Assembly (NCBI RefSeq): GCF_014647875.1
Contig: NZ_BMQA01000004.1
Span: 248,001 to 312,000, forward strand
Source of the DNA: Streptomyces brasiliensis
Lineage (GTDB): Bacteria > Actinomycetota > Actinomycetes > Streptomycetales > Streptomycetaceae
Direction of reading: 5' to 3'
DNA: 64,000 nt
Of this stretch, positions 1 through 8,127 are shown piece by piece (within the stretch, counting starts at the first letter, position 1; every line of letters begins with the position of its first letter). The position numbers and the translations under genes are program-made. The notes beneath the pieces were generated by a model, which made no database searches, had not been told where the DNA came from, and saw only the letters and a list, made by a program, of their open reading frames with translations.

Positions 1-117
1 GCGGACGCGTTCTGCGCGACCCGGCTGGGCGGCGACTGGGGGCACTCGTTCGGCACCCTGCCCGGCGGGACCGACCTCGGCACGATCCTGGAACGGGCAC
101 TGCCGGACGCCAACTGA
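1..117 (+). CDS. C-terminal end of an unidentified protein (cut by window edge)
   Basis: Frame 1 reads 38 codons from the first base to a TGA at 115-117, with almost every third position G or C, as expected for a Streptomyces gene. The piece ends in ERALPDAN and contains GGDWGHSFG. I do not recognise a family from so short a tail. The gene begins outside the window. Confidence 0.5.
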   Translation, partial: ADAFCATRLGGDWGHSFGTLPGGTDLGTILERALPDAN

Positions 118-273
118 CCCCGCTCGTACGACACTTGGATCTCGAGGGCCGGCACGTCCTCGGTGGCCGACGTCAGCCGCCGGATCGCACACAGTGGCGC
201 CCCGATTCCGCTTCGTCGTCAGTGCCATAGGTGCACAGTCGCGCTCAGGGGGGTCATCTCCTGGGAGGACAAC

Positions 274-471
274 GTGTTCACGGGGATCGACGAGGTCGAC
301 TGGGCCTCGCTGCGGCATGCGTACGGCAGCGCGGAGGACGTGCCCGCCTTGTTACGGGCTCTCGCCTCCGCCGACCGGGCAGAACGGGAGGTCGCGCTCG
401 ACGGGATGTACGGCTCGGTCCACCACCAGGGGAACGTGTACGACTCGACGTTCGCCTGTGTCCCGTTCCTG
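274..471 (+). pseudogene. N-terminal remnant of a HEAT-repeat protein
   Basis: From a GTG at 274 the frame encodes FTGIDEVDWASLRHAYGSAE, then DVPALLRALASAD and a GMYGSVHHQGNVYDSTFACVPFLF stretch. From memory of the family this is the typical opening of Streptomyces HEAT-repeat proteins. Such proteins run several hundred residues, but here the similarity stops after about 65 residues at PFLFG, near base 471. From there the opposite strand reads as a TetR fragment. The frame runs on to 618 without meaningful sequence. A frameshifted C-terminal HEAT-repeat remnant lies at 8128-9119, so the two may be halves of one gene; that link is inference. Confidence 0.6.
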
Positions 472-546
472 TTCGGCTGTGTCCAGGAGAGCCTGCTCGC
501 GCAGGTCTCCCTTCCTTGGGGCGGCACTGCGCCTTCCCACGGTCAT
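472..546 (-). pseudogene. N-terminal remnant of a second TetR regulator
   Basis: The minus strand from an ATG at 544-546 reads MTVGRRSAAPRKGDLREQAL and LLDTAE, then loses similarity. It closely parallels the start of the intact TetR gene just downstream (PRKGDVREQAILDTAE). The DNA differs at many positions, so this is a remnant of a different, related regulator and not a recent duplication. It abuts the HEAT-repeat remnant directly, marking an old recombination junction. Confidence 0.55.
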
Positions 547-670
547 CTCCCCTGTCCGGCTTTCGCAGCACTCCACTTCGACCACGGCGGGCGGAGCGCT
601 CGCCGATCGCCTGGGTGAAGTGGCCTCCGGCCGATGCCTGATGCCGGGAGATCACCGATACACATCGGCT

Positions 671-691
671 CAGCCGTCAGCCGTCAGCCGT
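671..691. repeat. Three tandem copies of a 7-bp unit (cagccgt)
   Basis: The heptamer cagccgt occurs three times in a row just downstream of the TetR stop codon (699). No function is evident. It lies in the non-coding scar between the remnants and the intact TetR gene. Confidence 0.6.
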
Positions 692-698
692 GACCGGG

Positions 699-1316
699 TC
701 AGACGAGGCGCGCGGTTCGCAGCCAGATTTCCAGACAGGTGACAGCCGCCCGCTCCAGTTCGTCGTCACCGGCTCGGGAAGCGTGGTAGAACGTCCGCTC
801 GATCATCCAGCACAGGGCTCCGGCGAGGGAACGGGCATCGTGCGGTCCGTCCCCTTCGGGCACGCCCACGCGGTGCAGGATTCGTGTGATCGCCTCGATG
901 AACACCTCCGCCGTCTGGCTCCAGAGCGCCTCGACTTCCGGCACGGATCGATTGAGGTCCGTAGCGACCCGCATGACCACGCCGTGTTCCTGCCACAGGG
1001 CCCGCGTGCGCGACATGACAGTCGCGATGGCCTCGCGCGGCTCGGCGGGATCGTGCGCAGCGTCCTGTGACTTCTGCTGCAGTGCGGTCACGGTACGGGC
1101 GACGAGCCCGGACACCACGTCGTGCTTGGAGCGGAAGTAGAAGTAGAGGGAGCCGCGGGAGATGCCGGCGCCCTCTGCGATGTCGGCGACCGTCATCGCC
1201 TCGAAGCCGACCTCTCCCAGCAGTGCTTCCGCCGTGTCGAGGATGGCTTGTTCCCGGACATCACCCTTGCGCGGTGTGTCGGGGCGTCGCCGTCCCTGAG
1301 CGGACCGCACCGTCAT
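699..1316 (-). CDS. TetR/AcrR-family transcriptional regulator
   Basis: This is a TetR-family repressor of about 205 residues. The N-terminal helix-turn-helix is visible as MTVADIAEGAGISRGSLYFY followed by FRSKHDVV, the usual TetR recognition-helix pattern. The remaining helices form the ligand and dimerisation domain. Of two in-frame starts I prefer the ATG at 1316, because AAAGGAG sits 5-6 nt upstream of it; the GTG at 1322 overlaps that ribosome site. It lies 52 bp downstream of the SDR gene on the same strand and is probably co-transcribed, so the SDR and the nearby operators are likely targets. The ligand is unknown. Confidence 0.9.
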   Translation of the reverse strand: MTVRSAQGRRRPDTPRKGDVREQAILDTAEALLGEVGFEAMTVADIAEGAGISRGSLYFYFRSKHDVVSGLVARTVTALQQKSQDAAHDPAEPREAIATVMSRTRALWQEHGVVMRVATDLNRSVPEVEALWSQTAEVFIEAITRILHRVGVPEGDGPHDARSLAGALCWMIERTFYHASRAGDDELERAAVTCLEIWLRTARLV

Positions 1317-1368
1317 GTTCACTCCTTTCCCTCGGCTGGGGAGCGTCGTTCGCGCCCCGTCCGGCGAG

Positions 1369-2220
1369 TCAGTTGTTCGCGATCTGGGCTCCGTCGGGGA
1401 AGTCCGTGGTCCGCGACAGCTCCTCCCAGGTGCTGATCTCGTCGTCCACTGTCTGCCGGGCCTGCCCGACGAGGCGCAGGGCGTCGGAGCCCAGCACCAG
1501 ATGCCCGGGGGGCTCGGGTACGTCGAGGATGTGGAGCAGTGCTTCAGCGGCCTTCTGCGGGTTGCCCAGCTGGTTGCCGCTGGCCTTGAGACGCGCCTCG
1601 CGGATGGGGTTGAAGAGCTCGTCGTAGTCGGAGATCGACCGCTCCGCCCGGGTCATCGACCGGCCGGCCCAGTCCGTTCGGAAGGACCCGGGCTCGATGG
1701 CCGTGACATGGATCCCCAGGGCGGCCACCTCCTTGCGGATGCTTTCGAGCATGCCCTCCAGGGCGAACTTGCTGCCGCAGTAGGCGGACATGCCGGGCAC
1801 GGCCATGAGACCGCCCATGGAGGTCACCGCCATCAGGTGCCCCGAGCGTCGAGCGCGCATGTGGGGCAGGGCCGCCTGAAGCGTGGCAGCGGCACCGAAC
1901 ACGTTGGTCTCGAACTGAGCCCGGACAGCCGCCAGGGGGGTCTCTTCGAAGACGCCCTCCAAGCCGTAGCCGGCGTTGGCGATGACCACGTCCAGCGGGC
2001 CGACGGTCGACTCGATGTCGTCGATCACGGCGAAGACGGCCTCGTCGTCCGTGACGTCCAGAATACGCGCGTACGCCCTGCCCGGCGCGAGTGCCTCGAA
2101 CGCGGCGATGTCGTCCTGCTTGCGGACGGTGCCCACGACCGTATGCCCCGCTTCCAGGGCTCCCGCGGCGAACGCCCGGCCGAGTCCACTGCTCACGCCG
2201 GTGATCAGAAAGGTCTTCAT
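1369..2220 (-). CDS. Short-chain dehydrogenase/reductase (SDR)
   Basis: This is a classical SDR of 283 residues. The nucleotide-binding motif TGVSSGLG is at residues 7-14, and the catalytic pair appears as YCGSK (YxxxK) after a Ser in VTSMGG. NAGYG, the second cofactor-fold signature, is also present. It is a cytosolic NAD(P)-dependent oxidoreductase whose substrate cannot be told from sequence. The ATG at 2220 follows GGATGTGATGG, an acceptable ribosome site. It is transcribed away from the LysR gene at 2499 and runs toward the TetR gene, with which it probably forms a two-gene unit. Confidence 0.92.
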   Translation of the reverse strand: MKTFLITGVSSGLGRAFAAGALEAGHTVVGTVRKQDDIAAFEALAPGRAYARILDVTDDEAVFAVIDDIESTVGPLDVVIANAGYGLEGVFEETPLAAVRAQFETNVFGAAATLQAALPHMRARRSGHLMAVTSMGGLMAVPGMSAYCGSKFALEGMLESIRKEVAALGIHVTAIEPGSFRTDWAGRSMTRAERSISDYDELFNPIREARLKASGNQLGNPQKAAEALLHILDVPEPPGHLVLGSDALRLVGQARQTVDDEISTWEELSRTTDFPDGAQIANN

Positions 2221-2280
2221 GCCCCATCACATCCTTGGGTCGCGGCGGCGTGCCGCCGTGACGATTCACGTCAGACACTG

Positions 2281-2308
2281 AATCTACACCATGTTGACTT
2301 TTCTCAAC
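2281..2308. promoter_or_regulatory. Candidate operator GTTGA-N6-TCAAC in the SDR/LysR divergent region
   Basis: A perfect 5-bp inverted repeat GTTGA (2293-2297) and TCAAC (2304-2308) lies in the 278-bp gap between the divergent SDR and LysR genes. On the minus strand TTGAGA (2302-2307) and TAGATT (2281-2286) could be -35 and -10 elements for the SDR, although the 15-nt spacer is short. On the plus strand TTGACT begins inside the repeat. A regulator bound here would cover the -35 region. The rest of the gap shows nothing clear. Confidence 0.4.
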
Positions 2309-2498
2309 ACCACGTCGATTCTTTCGCCCCGCTTGCAGCCGCGCATCGCGGCGGCGAGGCCGAGAAGGGCGAGGTGGTCGCGCGCGACGGGGGCGCGCCG
2401 CGGCAACGGCTCGGTCGGCGGCAAACGCATCGGTGTCCCGCACAAACGGTTCGTCCTGACCGGGGTCAGGTCTGCGGAGAGTGTCCTAGCATCCCTGC

Positions 2499-3404
2499 AT
2501 GCCTCCGCCTCGACCACCCCAGCTGCCGCCGCTGAACCCCACTCGGGTTTTCGAGACCACTGGCCGACTCCTGAGTGTGACGAAGGCGGCCGAGGAGCTG
2601 TGTGTGACGCCTGCCGCGGTCAGCCGCCAGGTGCGTGCGCTCGAGCACTTCCTCGGTGTCAAGCTGTTCAACCGCGCCCACGGGCGCCTCGAACTGACCC
2701 CTGCCGGATCCCGCTATCTCGCCGACATCACGCCGCTTTTCGCGGCGCTTCTGACGGCGACCCAGACGATCCGCTCCTCCGACCGGGGCCGTACTCTGCT
2801 CAAGATCCGGTCGCCGGCCACCTTCGCCGTCCGGTGGCTCATCCCGCGCCTGGCAGGCTTCCACCGGGAGAACCCCTCCGTCGAGGTGCGGCTGACGACG
2901 TCATCCGCTCCGCTGGACCTGCACCACGAGGACATCGACGCGGGCATCCAGCTGGGCGACGGCTCCGGACCCACCGCGCACAGCCAGCGCTTGGTCGCCA
3001 ATGTCCTGTCGCCGGTGGTCGCATCCGCGCGACAGCAGGGTCCGGACCGACTGGAGCGGCCCGAGCAGTTGCAGGACGAGGTGCTGCTGCACACGATGGC
3101 GCGGCCCGATGACTGGGCCCGGTGGTTCACGGCGGCGGGTCTGGCCGCCGAACGGGCCCACAGCGGAATGAGATACGAGACATCCCTCCTGGCGTACCAG
3201 GCCGCCATCGAGGGACACGGTGTGGCCATCGCGCAAAGGGCCCTCGTGCACAAGGAGTTGACCGAGGGGATCCTGACGGCACCGTTCGACCTGGAACTCG
3301 ACCTCGGGGATCACACGTACTACTTCGTGTGGTCCGCCGGGAAGCCGGAGCCGGCCGCCTTGAGCGCCTTCCGTACCTGGTTGGCGGATGTCATCGATGC
3401 CTGA
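2499..3404 (+). CDS. LysR-family transcriptional regulator (GcvA-like)
   Basis: This 301-residue LysR-type regulator has an N-terminal winged HTH, with LLSVTKAAEELCVTPAAVSR followed by QVRALEHFLGVKLFNR near residues 25-60. A substrate-binding domain follows, including SPATFAVRWLIPRLAGFH, DIDAGIQLGDG and the late GHGVAIAQR element. Wording such as VTPAAVSRQ and IRSPATFA is typical of the GcvA/AmpR branch. It is divergent from the SDR gene and convergent with the MHS transporter, separated from it by a strong terminator. Likely targets are itself, the SDR or the CoA-transferase operon; the co-inducer is unknown. Confidence 0.92.
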   Translation: MPPPRPPQLPPLNPTRVFETTGRLLSVTKAAEELCVTPAAVSRQVRALEHFLGVKLFNRAHGRLELTPAGSRYLADITPLFAALLTATQTIRSSDRGRTLLKIRSPATFAVRWLIPRLAGFHRENPSVEVRLTTSSAPLDLHHEDIDAGIQLGDGSGPTAHSQRLVANVLSPVVASARQQGPDRLERPEQLQDEVLLHTMARPDDWARWFTAAGLAAERAHSGMRYETSLLAYQAAIEGHGVAIAQRALVHKELTEGILTAPFDLELDLGDHTYYFVWSAGKPEPAALSAFRTWLADVIDA

Positions 3405-3423
3405 CCCACCCCGGGACACAGTG

Positions 3424-3462
3424 CGTCAGGGTCCGGGCGAAACGTTCGCCCGGACCCTGACG
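3424..3462. terminator. Bidirectional intrinsic terminator (18-bp perfect stem)
   Basis: A perfect 18-bp inverted repeat (3424-3441 and 3445-3462) is separated by a 3-nt loop, acg. It sits between the convergent LysR gene (ends 3404) and MHS transporter gene (ends 3502). There is no long U-tract, which is common for Streptomyces terminators. Its symmetry would let it stop transcription from both sides. Confidence 0.9.
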
Positions 3463-3501
3463 AGGTAGAGCGCGGCGTGCCGGAACCGCTCTACCGGCCG
3501 G

Positions 3502-4857
3502 TCACCGTGTCACGTAGTCCGGTGCCGTGAGGTGGGAGGACACCGGAACAGGGCGGTCGTGCTTCAGCCCCCACAACACAGTCACCAGCAGGCAGGGCGC
3601 CAGTGACACGATCGAGTACAGCACTCCGGCCAGTGGGTTGCCGGTCAGGTTGACGAGGGACAGCGCGATCAGAGGCAGGAAGCCACCGAAGAGGATGTTG
3701 CCGAGTTGCTGGGCGATACCGAATCCGGTGGTGCGGGTCTGCGACGGAAAGCGCTCGGAGATGAAGGCCGGCAAGGGTGCCATGATCATGGCCGTGAGCA
3801 CGGCGAGAACCGTGATCAGTGCCGCCGCCAGGACCCATGCCTGGGATGCGGCGGCGGAGCGGATGCCCGCGAAGGCCGGGTAGGCGACGCACATCCACAA
3901 CGCGATGCCGATGGCCATCACGCGGGACCGGCCGACACGGTCGGACAGACGGCCGAAGACCGGGTAGAAGGGCGCGGCGATCAGGATGCCCGCGCCGAGG
4001 CAGAGGTTGGCGGTGCCCGTATCGGCTTTCACGACATCGCCCAGGAAGTACAGCATGTAGACGATCGACGTGTAGAGGGAGACCGAGGTCGCCCCCTGGG
4101 CGCCGAACGTCGCGAGCAGGATGGACTTCCAGGCTTCCCAGCCCTTCAGGGCCGTCGAAAGCGGAGACTTGGCCAGTTGGCCCGTCTCCTTGAGCGCCAG
4201 GAACGTGGGCGTTTCCCTCATGTTCATGCGCACGACGGTGGCCACGGCCACGATCGGCGCGGAGACCAGGAACGGGATGCGCCAGCCCCAGGTCTCGAAG
4301 GCCGCTTCGGGCAGTGTCCCCTTCAGCAGGGTCGACAGAGCGAGCGCGAGGAGGAGACCAAGACTCGCGGTGCTCTGCAGAATGCTGGTGATCAACCCGC
4401 GTTTCGTCCGGGGCGACTGCTCGACCAGGTAGACGACCGCCGAGGCGTATTCGCCGCCGAGGGCGATGCCCTGGATGATGCGCAGCGTGAGCAGCGCCGC
4501 CGGCGCCCAGACACCGATCGCTGAGTAGGTGGGAAGGCACCCGATGGCCACGGTGGCGGCGCCCATCACGACCAGGGTCACCACGAAGGTCTTCTTGCGG
4601 CCTATCCGGTCGGACAGCGGGGAGAAGATGACCGTTCCCAACGGCCGGGCCACATAGGAGATGCCGAATGTCGCCGCGCCGAGCAGCGTGGCGACCACCT
4701 TGTCCTCGGTCGGGAGGAAGAGGTGAGTCAGTGTGGCGGTCAGTGCCACGTAGACGAAGAAGTCGTAGTACTCGAGCATGGTGCCGATGCCCGAAGTGGC
4801 GATCATTCTGCCCATTCTCGGGCCGCCGGCTGCTGCCGTCCCTTGTGCATGTGTCAC
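3502..4857 (-). CDS. MHS-family MFS transporter (metabolite:H+ symporter)
   Basis: This 451-residue major facilitator protein has about 12 membrane segments. The metabolite:H+ symporter subfamily is indicated by YYDFFVYVALTATLTHLF at the N-terminus, DRIGRKKTFV after TM2 (motif A) and the GIALGGEYASAVVYLVEQSP signature. It should import a carboxylate or similar small metabolite across the plasma membrane. The GTG start at 4857 follows GAGGAGAT. It is the last gene of a minus-strand operon with two crotonases and a CoA-transferase, so the likely cargo is the acid that this pathway activates as a CoA thioester. The exact substrate is unknown. Confidence 0.92.
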   Translation of the reverse strand: MTHAQGTAAAGGPRMGRMIATSGIGTMLEYYDFFVYVALTATLTHLFLPTEDKVVATLLGAATFGISYVARPLGTVIFSPLSDRIGRKKTFVVTLVVMGAATVAIGCLPTYSAIGVWAPAALLTLRIIQGIALGGEYASAVVYLVEQSPRTKRGLITSILQSTASLGLLLALALSTLLKGTLPEAAFETWGWRIPFLVSAPIVAVATVVRMNMRETPTFLALKETGQLAKSPLSTALKGWEAWKSILLATFGAQGATSVSLYTSIVYMLYFLGDVVKADTGTANLCLGAGILIAAPFYPVFGRLSDRVGRSRVMAIGIALWMCVAYPAFAGIRSAAASQAWVLAAALITVLAVLTAMIMAPLPAFISERFPSQTRTTGFGIAQQLGNILFGGFLPLIALSLVNLTGNPLAGVLYSIVSLAPCLLVTVLWGLKHDRPVPVSSHLTAPDYVTR

Positions 4858-4944
4858 GGCGATCTCCTCATCGCAACGTGTCGGGTTGTCGCCTTGCGTG
4901 GTGCGCGACCGAGCGGTCCGGTCGCGTTTGTGCGGCTCGAACGG

Positions 4945-5742
4945 TCAGCGCTGTGCGGACCGGTCGCTGAGGAAGCGGCGTACGAGTTCCTTGTGCTCGG
5001 CGCCGTTGAGGAGCAGTGCCTGGAGGGCCGCTGCCTGTTCCAGGGCAGCGGGGAGCGCGAGTTCGGCGGACTGCCGGACCAGTTGGGTGGCCATGCGGGT
5101 GGCGATCGGAGGTCCCGCGGCGATGCGCGCGGCCAGCGCACGCGCCTCCTCGTCGAGCCGGTCAGCGGCGACCACGCGGGAGACGACGCCCAGTTCCAGC
5201 GCGGTGGAGGCGTCGAAGAACTCACTGGTCAGGGTCAGCTCCATGGCCTTGGCCGGGCCGACCAGCCGGGTGAGGAACCATGCGCCGCCGATACCGGAGA
5301 CCAGGCCGAGGCGCAGGAAGCTTTCGGCGAAGCGAGCGTTCTCGCCGGCGATCCGCAGATCGCACATGAGGGTGATGTCGAAGCCCGCCCCTACCGCGGC
5401 TCCGTTGATCGCCGCGATGGAGGGCACTTCCAGTGCTCTCAGGGCACGGGTGAGGCGATGCAGCCCCAGACGCAATCGGTCCCGCACCGCGGCGGTACTG
5501 CCCTGCATCAGGTCGGTGCCGCTCTCCATGTCCTTGACATTGCCGCCGGTGCAGAAGTGCCCGCTGGTGGAGCGCAGGAGGACGCAGCGCAGTCCGGGTA
5601 TGGCGTTGGCGCGTTCCAGGGCCCCGGCGAGGGCTTCCGTCATGGCGAGGTCGAGTGCGTTGCCGGTCTCGGGGGCGTTGAGGCCGAGAGTGAGCACGCC
5701 CTGGTCGAGCTCCTCTTCGATCAGGTCTTTCGTGACGTCCAT
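4945..5742 (-). CDS. Enoyl-CoA hydratase/isomerase-family protein lacking both hydratase glutamates
   Basis: This crotonase-fold protein has 265 residues. The first oxyanion-hole region is TSGHFCTGGNVKDM and the second is INGAAVGAGFDITLMCD. At the two positions that hold catalytic Glu in true hydratases (compare CELAMMCD and FGQPEV in the neighbour), this protein has Asp (GFDIT) and Phe (ARFAESFLRLG). It may therefore catalyse another crotonase reaction such as isomerisation, hydrolysis or C-C cleavage. The ATG at 5742 follows GGGAGAGAAG. It lies 20 bp downstream of the other crotonase in the same operon. Confidence 0.9.
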   Translation of the reverse strand: MDVTKDLIEEELDQGVLTLGLNAPETGNALDLAMTEALAGALERANAIPGLRCVLLRSTSGHFCTGGNVKDMESGTDLMQGSTAAVRDRLRLGLHRLTRALRALEVPSIAAINGAAVGAGFDITLMCDLRIAGENARFAESFLRLGLVSGIGGAWFLTRLVGPAKAMELTLTSEFFDASTALELGVVSRVVAADRLDEEARALAARIAAGPPIATRMATQLVRQSAELALPAALEQAAALQALLLNGAEHKELVRRFLSDRSAQR

Positions 5743-5762
5743 GTCTTCTCTCCCGGGAGTCG

Positions 5763-6539
5763 CTACCGGTCGGTGAATGAGGGACTGCGTCGCTCGGTGA
5801 AGGCGGCGATGCCCTCCTTCTGGTCGTGCAGGGCGAACCCCGCGTGGAAGAGGCGCCGTTCGAAGAGCAGTCCTTCGTTGAGCGAGGACTCGAAGGACCG
5901 GTTCACGGCTTCCTTGATGGCCATCACCACCGGCAGCGAGTGCCGGGCGATGGCGCCGGCGGTCTGCTGTGCGGCGCGCACGACCTCGTCGTCGGGGACC
6001 ACTTCGGCCACGAGGCCCGCTCGCTGCGCTTCGGCCGCTGTGATCGATTTCCCGGTCAGGCACATCAACATGGCCAGCGACTTGCCGACCGCTCGGGGCA
6101 GGCGTTGCGTGCCACCAGCTCCCGGAACGATGCCGAGCGCCACCTCCGGCTGGCCGAACACCGCGCTCTCGGCGGCCAGGACGATGTCGCACATCATGGC
6201 CAGCTCGCACCCACCACCGAGGGCGTAGCCTCTGACGGCTGCGACGATCGGCTTGCGCACTTTGCGGACGGCGTCCCAGTTGCGGCCGATGTAGTCCTGC
6301 TGGAAGGCATCGCAGTAGCCGAGCGGGACCATCGCCTTGACATCGGCTCCCGCCGCGAACGCCTTGGCCGAGCCGGTGAGAACCACTGCCCGCACCCCGG
6401 GGTCGGCATCGGCTCTCTCCAGTGCGGAAACGAGGGCGTCCACGAGTTCGTCGGTGAGCGGGTTCAGCGGGTTGTCCGAGGAGAGCCGGATGACTACGAC
6501 ACCGTTCTCGGTCTCCTCCGTCAGGAGGCTTGTGGGCAT
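5763..6539 (-). CDS. Enoyl-CoA hydratase (crotonase) with intact catalytic residues
   Basis: This is a 258-residue crotonase. SAKAFAAGADVKAM forms the first oxyanion-hole element and YALGGGCELAMMCDI the second. Both catalytic glutamates are present, in CELAM and in FGQPEVALGIVPGAGGTQRL. It should hydrate a trans-2-enoyl-CoA to the 3-hydroxyacyl-CoA in the cytosol. The ATG at 6539 overlaps the stop of the CoA-transferase by one base (TGATG), with AGGAG just upstream, so the two are translationally coupled. The GTG one codon earlier is an alternative start. Confidence 0.93.
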   Translation of the reverse strand: MPTSLLTEETENGVVVIRLSSDNPLNPLTDELVDALVSALERADADPGVRAVVLTGSAKAFAAGADVKAMVPLGYCDAFQQDYIGRNWDAVRKVRKPIVAAVRGYALGGGCELAMMCDIVLAAESAVFGQPEVALGIVPGAGGTQRLPRAVGKSLAMLMCLTGKSITAAEAQRAGLVAEVVPDDEVVRAAQQTAGAIARHSLPVVMAIKEAVNRSFESSLNEGLLFERRLFHAGFALHDQKEGIAAFTERRSPSFTDR

Positions 6540-7780
6540 CACTGGCTCCTTCCGTCATCAGCGGCGGTGGAGGGCACGTCAGGTGACTGGGTGACAATGC
6601 CGTTCTCCACCAGGCCGGCGAGTTCCTGAGGTTCGAATCCGTACTCGGTGAGGACATCCAGCGAGTGTTCGCCGATCAGTGGTGGCGGGGCATCCAGCCG
6701 GGCGGCCGGTTGCTGTGAAGGCCCGAGAACGAATCCGGGGACGCGTACGCTGCCGGCGACGGGATGTTCGAAGCAGGAATCGATTCGGCTTTCCCGGTAG
6801 GCGGGCGACGCCACTACGTCGCTGTAGGTGGTGACGGGGGCGCTGAGGATGTCTCCGGCGGAGAGCAGCTCCAGCCACTCGCCCGTGGGCCGCGTCTCGA
6901 AGACTCGGCCCAGGACGTCGCGGAGGGAGGAACGGTGCGTTATCCGTTCGGCGTTCGAGGAGAAGCGGGGGTCCAGCGCCAGCTCGGGAACACCGAGGAG
7001 CTCGCACAGGACGGGCCAGCGTTTGGGGTCGTACGCGGCGACCATGATCCAGCCGTCCTTGGTGGGGAAGGCTTCGTTCGGGGCCGCGTACGGGGCGGCG
7101 CTTCCGATCTTCTCGGCGTTGTTGCCGGTCGCGAAGAAGGAGGCGTAGCCGATCTGCTGCAGCATCAGAGTCGCGTTGAAGAGGCTGACGTCCAGATGCT
7201 GCCCGCCTCTGCCTTCGCGCGCCTGATGAAGCGCGCTGAGGATGGAGATCGTGGCCAGGTATCCGGTGACCATGTCCGCGACGGGGATCTGCACCTTCGA
7301 GGGACCCGAAGTGGGCTCCCCCAAGGTGCTCATGAGACCGGAGACGGCCTGCATGACACCGTCCACACCGGGGCGGTCCCTGAGACTGCCCGACTGTCCG
7401 AACGCGGAGATGGAGCAGTAGACCACATCCGGATTTTCACTGAGCAGGGATTCGTAATCGAGTTGGAGTTTACTCATCACGCCCGGCCGGAAACTCTCCA
7501 CGACGACGTCTGCGTGTCGAATCATTTTCCTGACCGCCTCGACACCCTCAGCGGATTTCAGGTCCACGGCAAGACTTCTCTTGTTCCGGTTCACGCTGAG
7601 GGCTATAACGCTCTCGCCATTGACCCAGGGGGGCCCGATACGACGCCCTGCCTCTCCCCGCAGGGGCTCGATCTTCACCACGTCGGCCCCCAGGTCCGCC
7701 AGGGTCATGGTGCAGACCGGTCCCGCCACTATGTGGGTGAAATCAATTACACGGACCCCACGCAAACTGTCCAGCGGCAT
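6539..7780 (-). CDS. CaiB/BaiF family III CoA-transferase
   Basis: This 413-residue family III CoA-transferase starts LDSLRGVRVIDFTHIVAGPV, typical of the family. The catalytic Asp lies in the GGQHLDVSLFNATLM stretch. These enzymes move CoA between a donor thioester and a carboxylic acid, so this is the likely activation step for the operon substrate. It is the first gene, ahead of two crotonases and an MHS transporter. I chose the ATG at 7780, which has AAGGGGG seven nt upstream, over a GTG at 7786 that lies too close to that site. A promoter and palindrome lie upstream at 7823-7906. Confidence 0.92.
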   Translation of the reverse strand: MPLDSLRGVRVIDFTHIVAGPVCTMTLADLGADVVKIEPLRGEAGRRIGPPWVNGESVIALSVNRNKRSLAVDLKSAEGVEAVRKMIRHADVVVESFRPGVMSKLQLDYESLLSENPDVVYCSISAFGQSGSLRDRPGVDGVMQAVSGLMSTLGEPTSGPSKVQIPVADMVTGYLATISILSALHQAREGRGGQHLDVSLFNATLMLQQIGYASFFATGNNAEKIGSAAPYAAPNEAFPTKDGWIMVAAYDPKRWPVLCELLGVPELALDPRFSSNAERITHRSSLRDVLGRVFETRPTGEWLELLSAGDILSAPVTTYSDVVASPAYRESRIDSCFEHPVAGSVRVPGFVLGPSQQPAARLDAPPPLIGEHSLDVLTEYGFEPQELAGLVENGIVTQSPDVPSTAADDGRSQ

Positions 7781-7822
7781 TCCCACGCCCCCTTGATCAC
7801 AAGTTTCTCGATGAAGAAGTGA

Positions 7823-7848
7823 TTAATCTCCGGTATCCGGCAGATTAA
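7823..7848. promoter_or_regulatory. Operator-like palindrome in the leader of the CoA-transferase operon
   Basis: TTAATCT (7823-7829) and AGATTAA (7842-7848) form a perfect 7-bp inverted repeat. Inside it CCGG-TAT-CCGG continues the stem with one bulged base. The element lies between the predicted promoter (7878-7906) and the ATG (7780), where a repressor would block transcription. The AT-rich arms stand out in this genome. The nearby TetR and LysR proteins are the obvious candidates to bind it. Confidence 0.5.
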
Positions 7849-7877
7849 AGGGGCACTCAACGGCGGGCAATCGACAT

Positions 7878-7906
7878 TTTTTATGCAGGCGTTTACCTGT
7901 GGTCAA
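7878..7906 (-). promoter_or_regulatory. Sigma70-type promoter of the CoA-transferase operon
   Basis: On the minus strand TTGACC (7901-7906) and TAAAAA (7878-7883) are separated by exactly 17 nt, a near-consensus vegetative promoter. The start site would fall near 7870, giving a leader of about 90 nt before the ATG at 7780. The region is unusually AT-rich for this chromosome. Confidence 0.6.
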
Positions 7907-8002
7907 ACGGCGAGGTTCTTCCCTGCTCCCGGGCAGCTCTGCGCTGTGACCCGTGCGCGCGGGAGGGGCCGTGCCACGATGAGTTCATGAGCGATTGAAC
8001 GC

Positions 8003-8126
8003 AGGGCCCTCCTCGTGGAGAAGACGCCCCTGCCCGACGACCTCGACAGCAGGCTGCGGGCACAACTCACCTTCCTCGTGGAGGTGGACCAGCTCAAGAC
8101 CGTCCTCCGTCAGTCGCCTCTCGCGC
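8003..8126 (+). pseudogene. N-terminal remnant of an HD-domain hydrolase
   Basis: One plus-strand frame reads LLVEKTPLPDDLDSRLRAQL followed by TFLVEVDQLKTVLRQSPLA. This matches, from memory, the opening of YfbR-like HD-domain phosphohydrolases, which normally continue to a HAEHSWH-type metal motif. Here the sequence stops before any HD residues and passes directly into a HEAT-repeat frame. The ATG at 7987 is in another frame and hits a stop after three codons. This is a deletion scar. Confidence 0.55.
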
Positions 8127-8127
8127 G

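Noticed and set aside
4945..6657. One 570-residue minus-strand protein covering both crotonase regions
   Set aside because: The N-terminal 300 residues are an out-of-frame reading of the first crotonase. The real gene starts at the ATG at 5742, which has a ribosome site.
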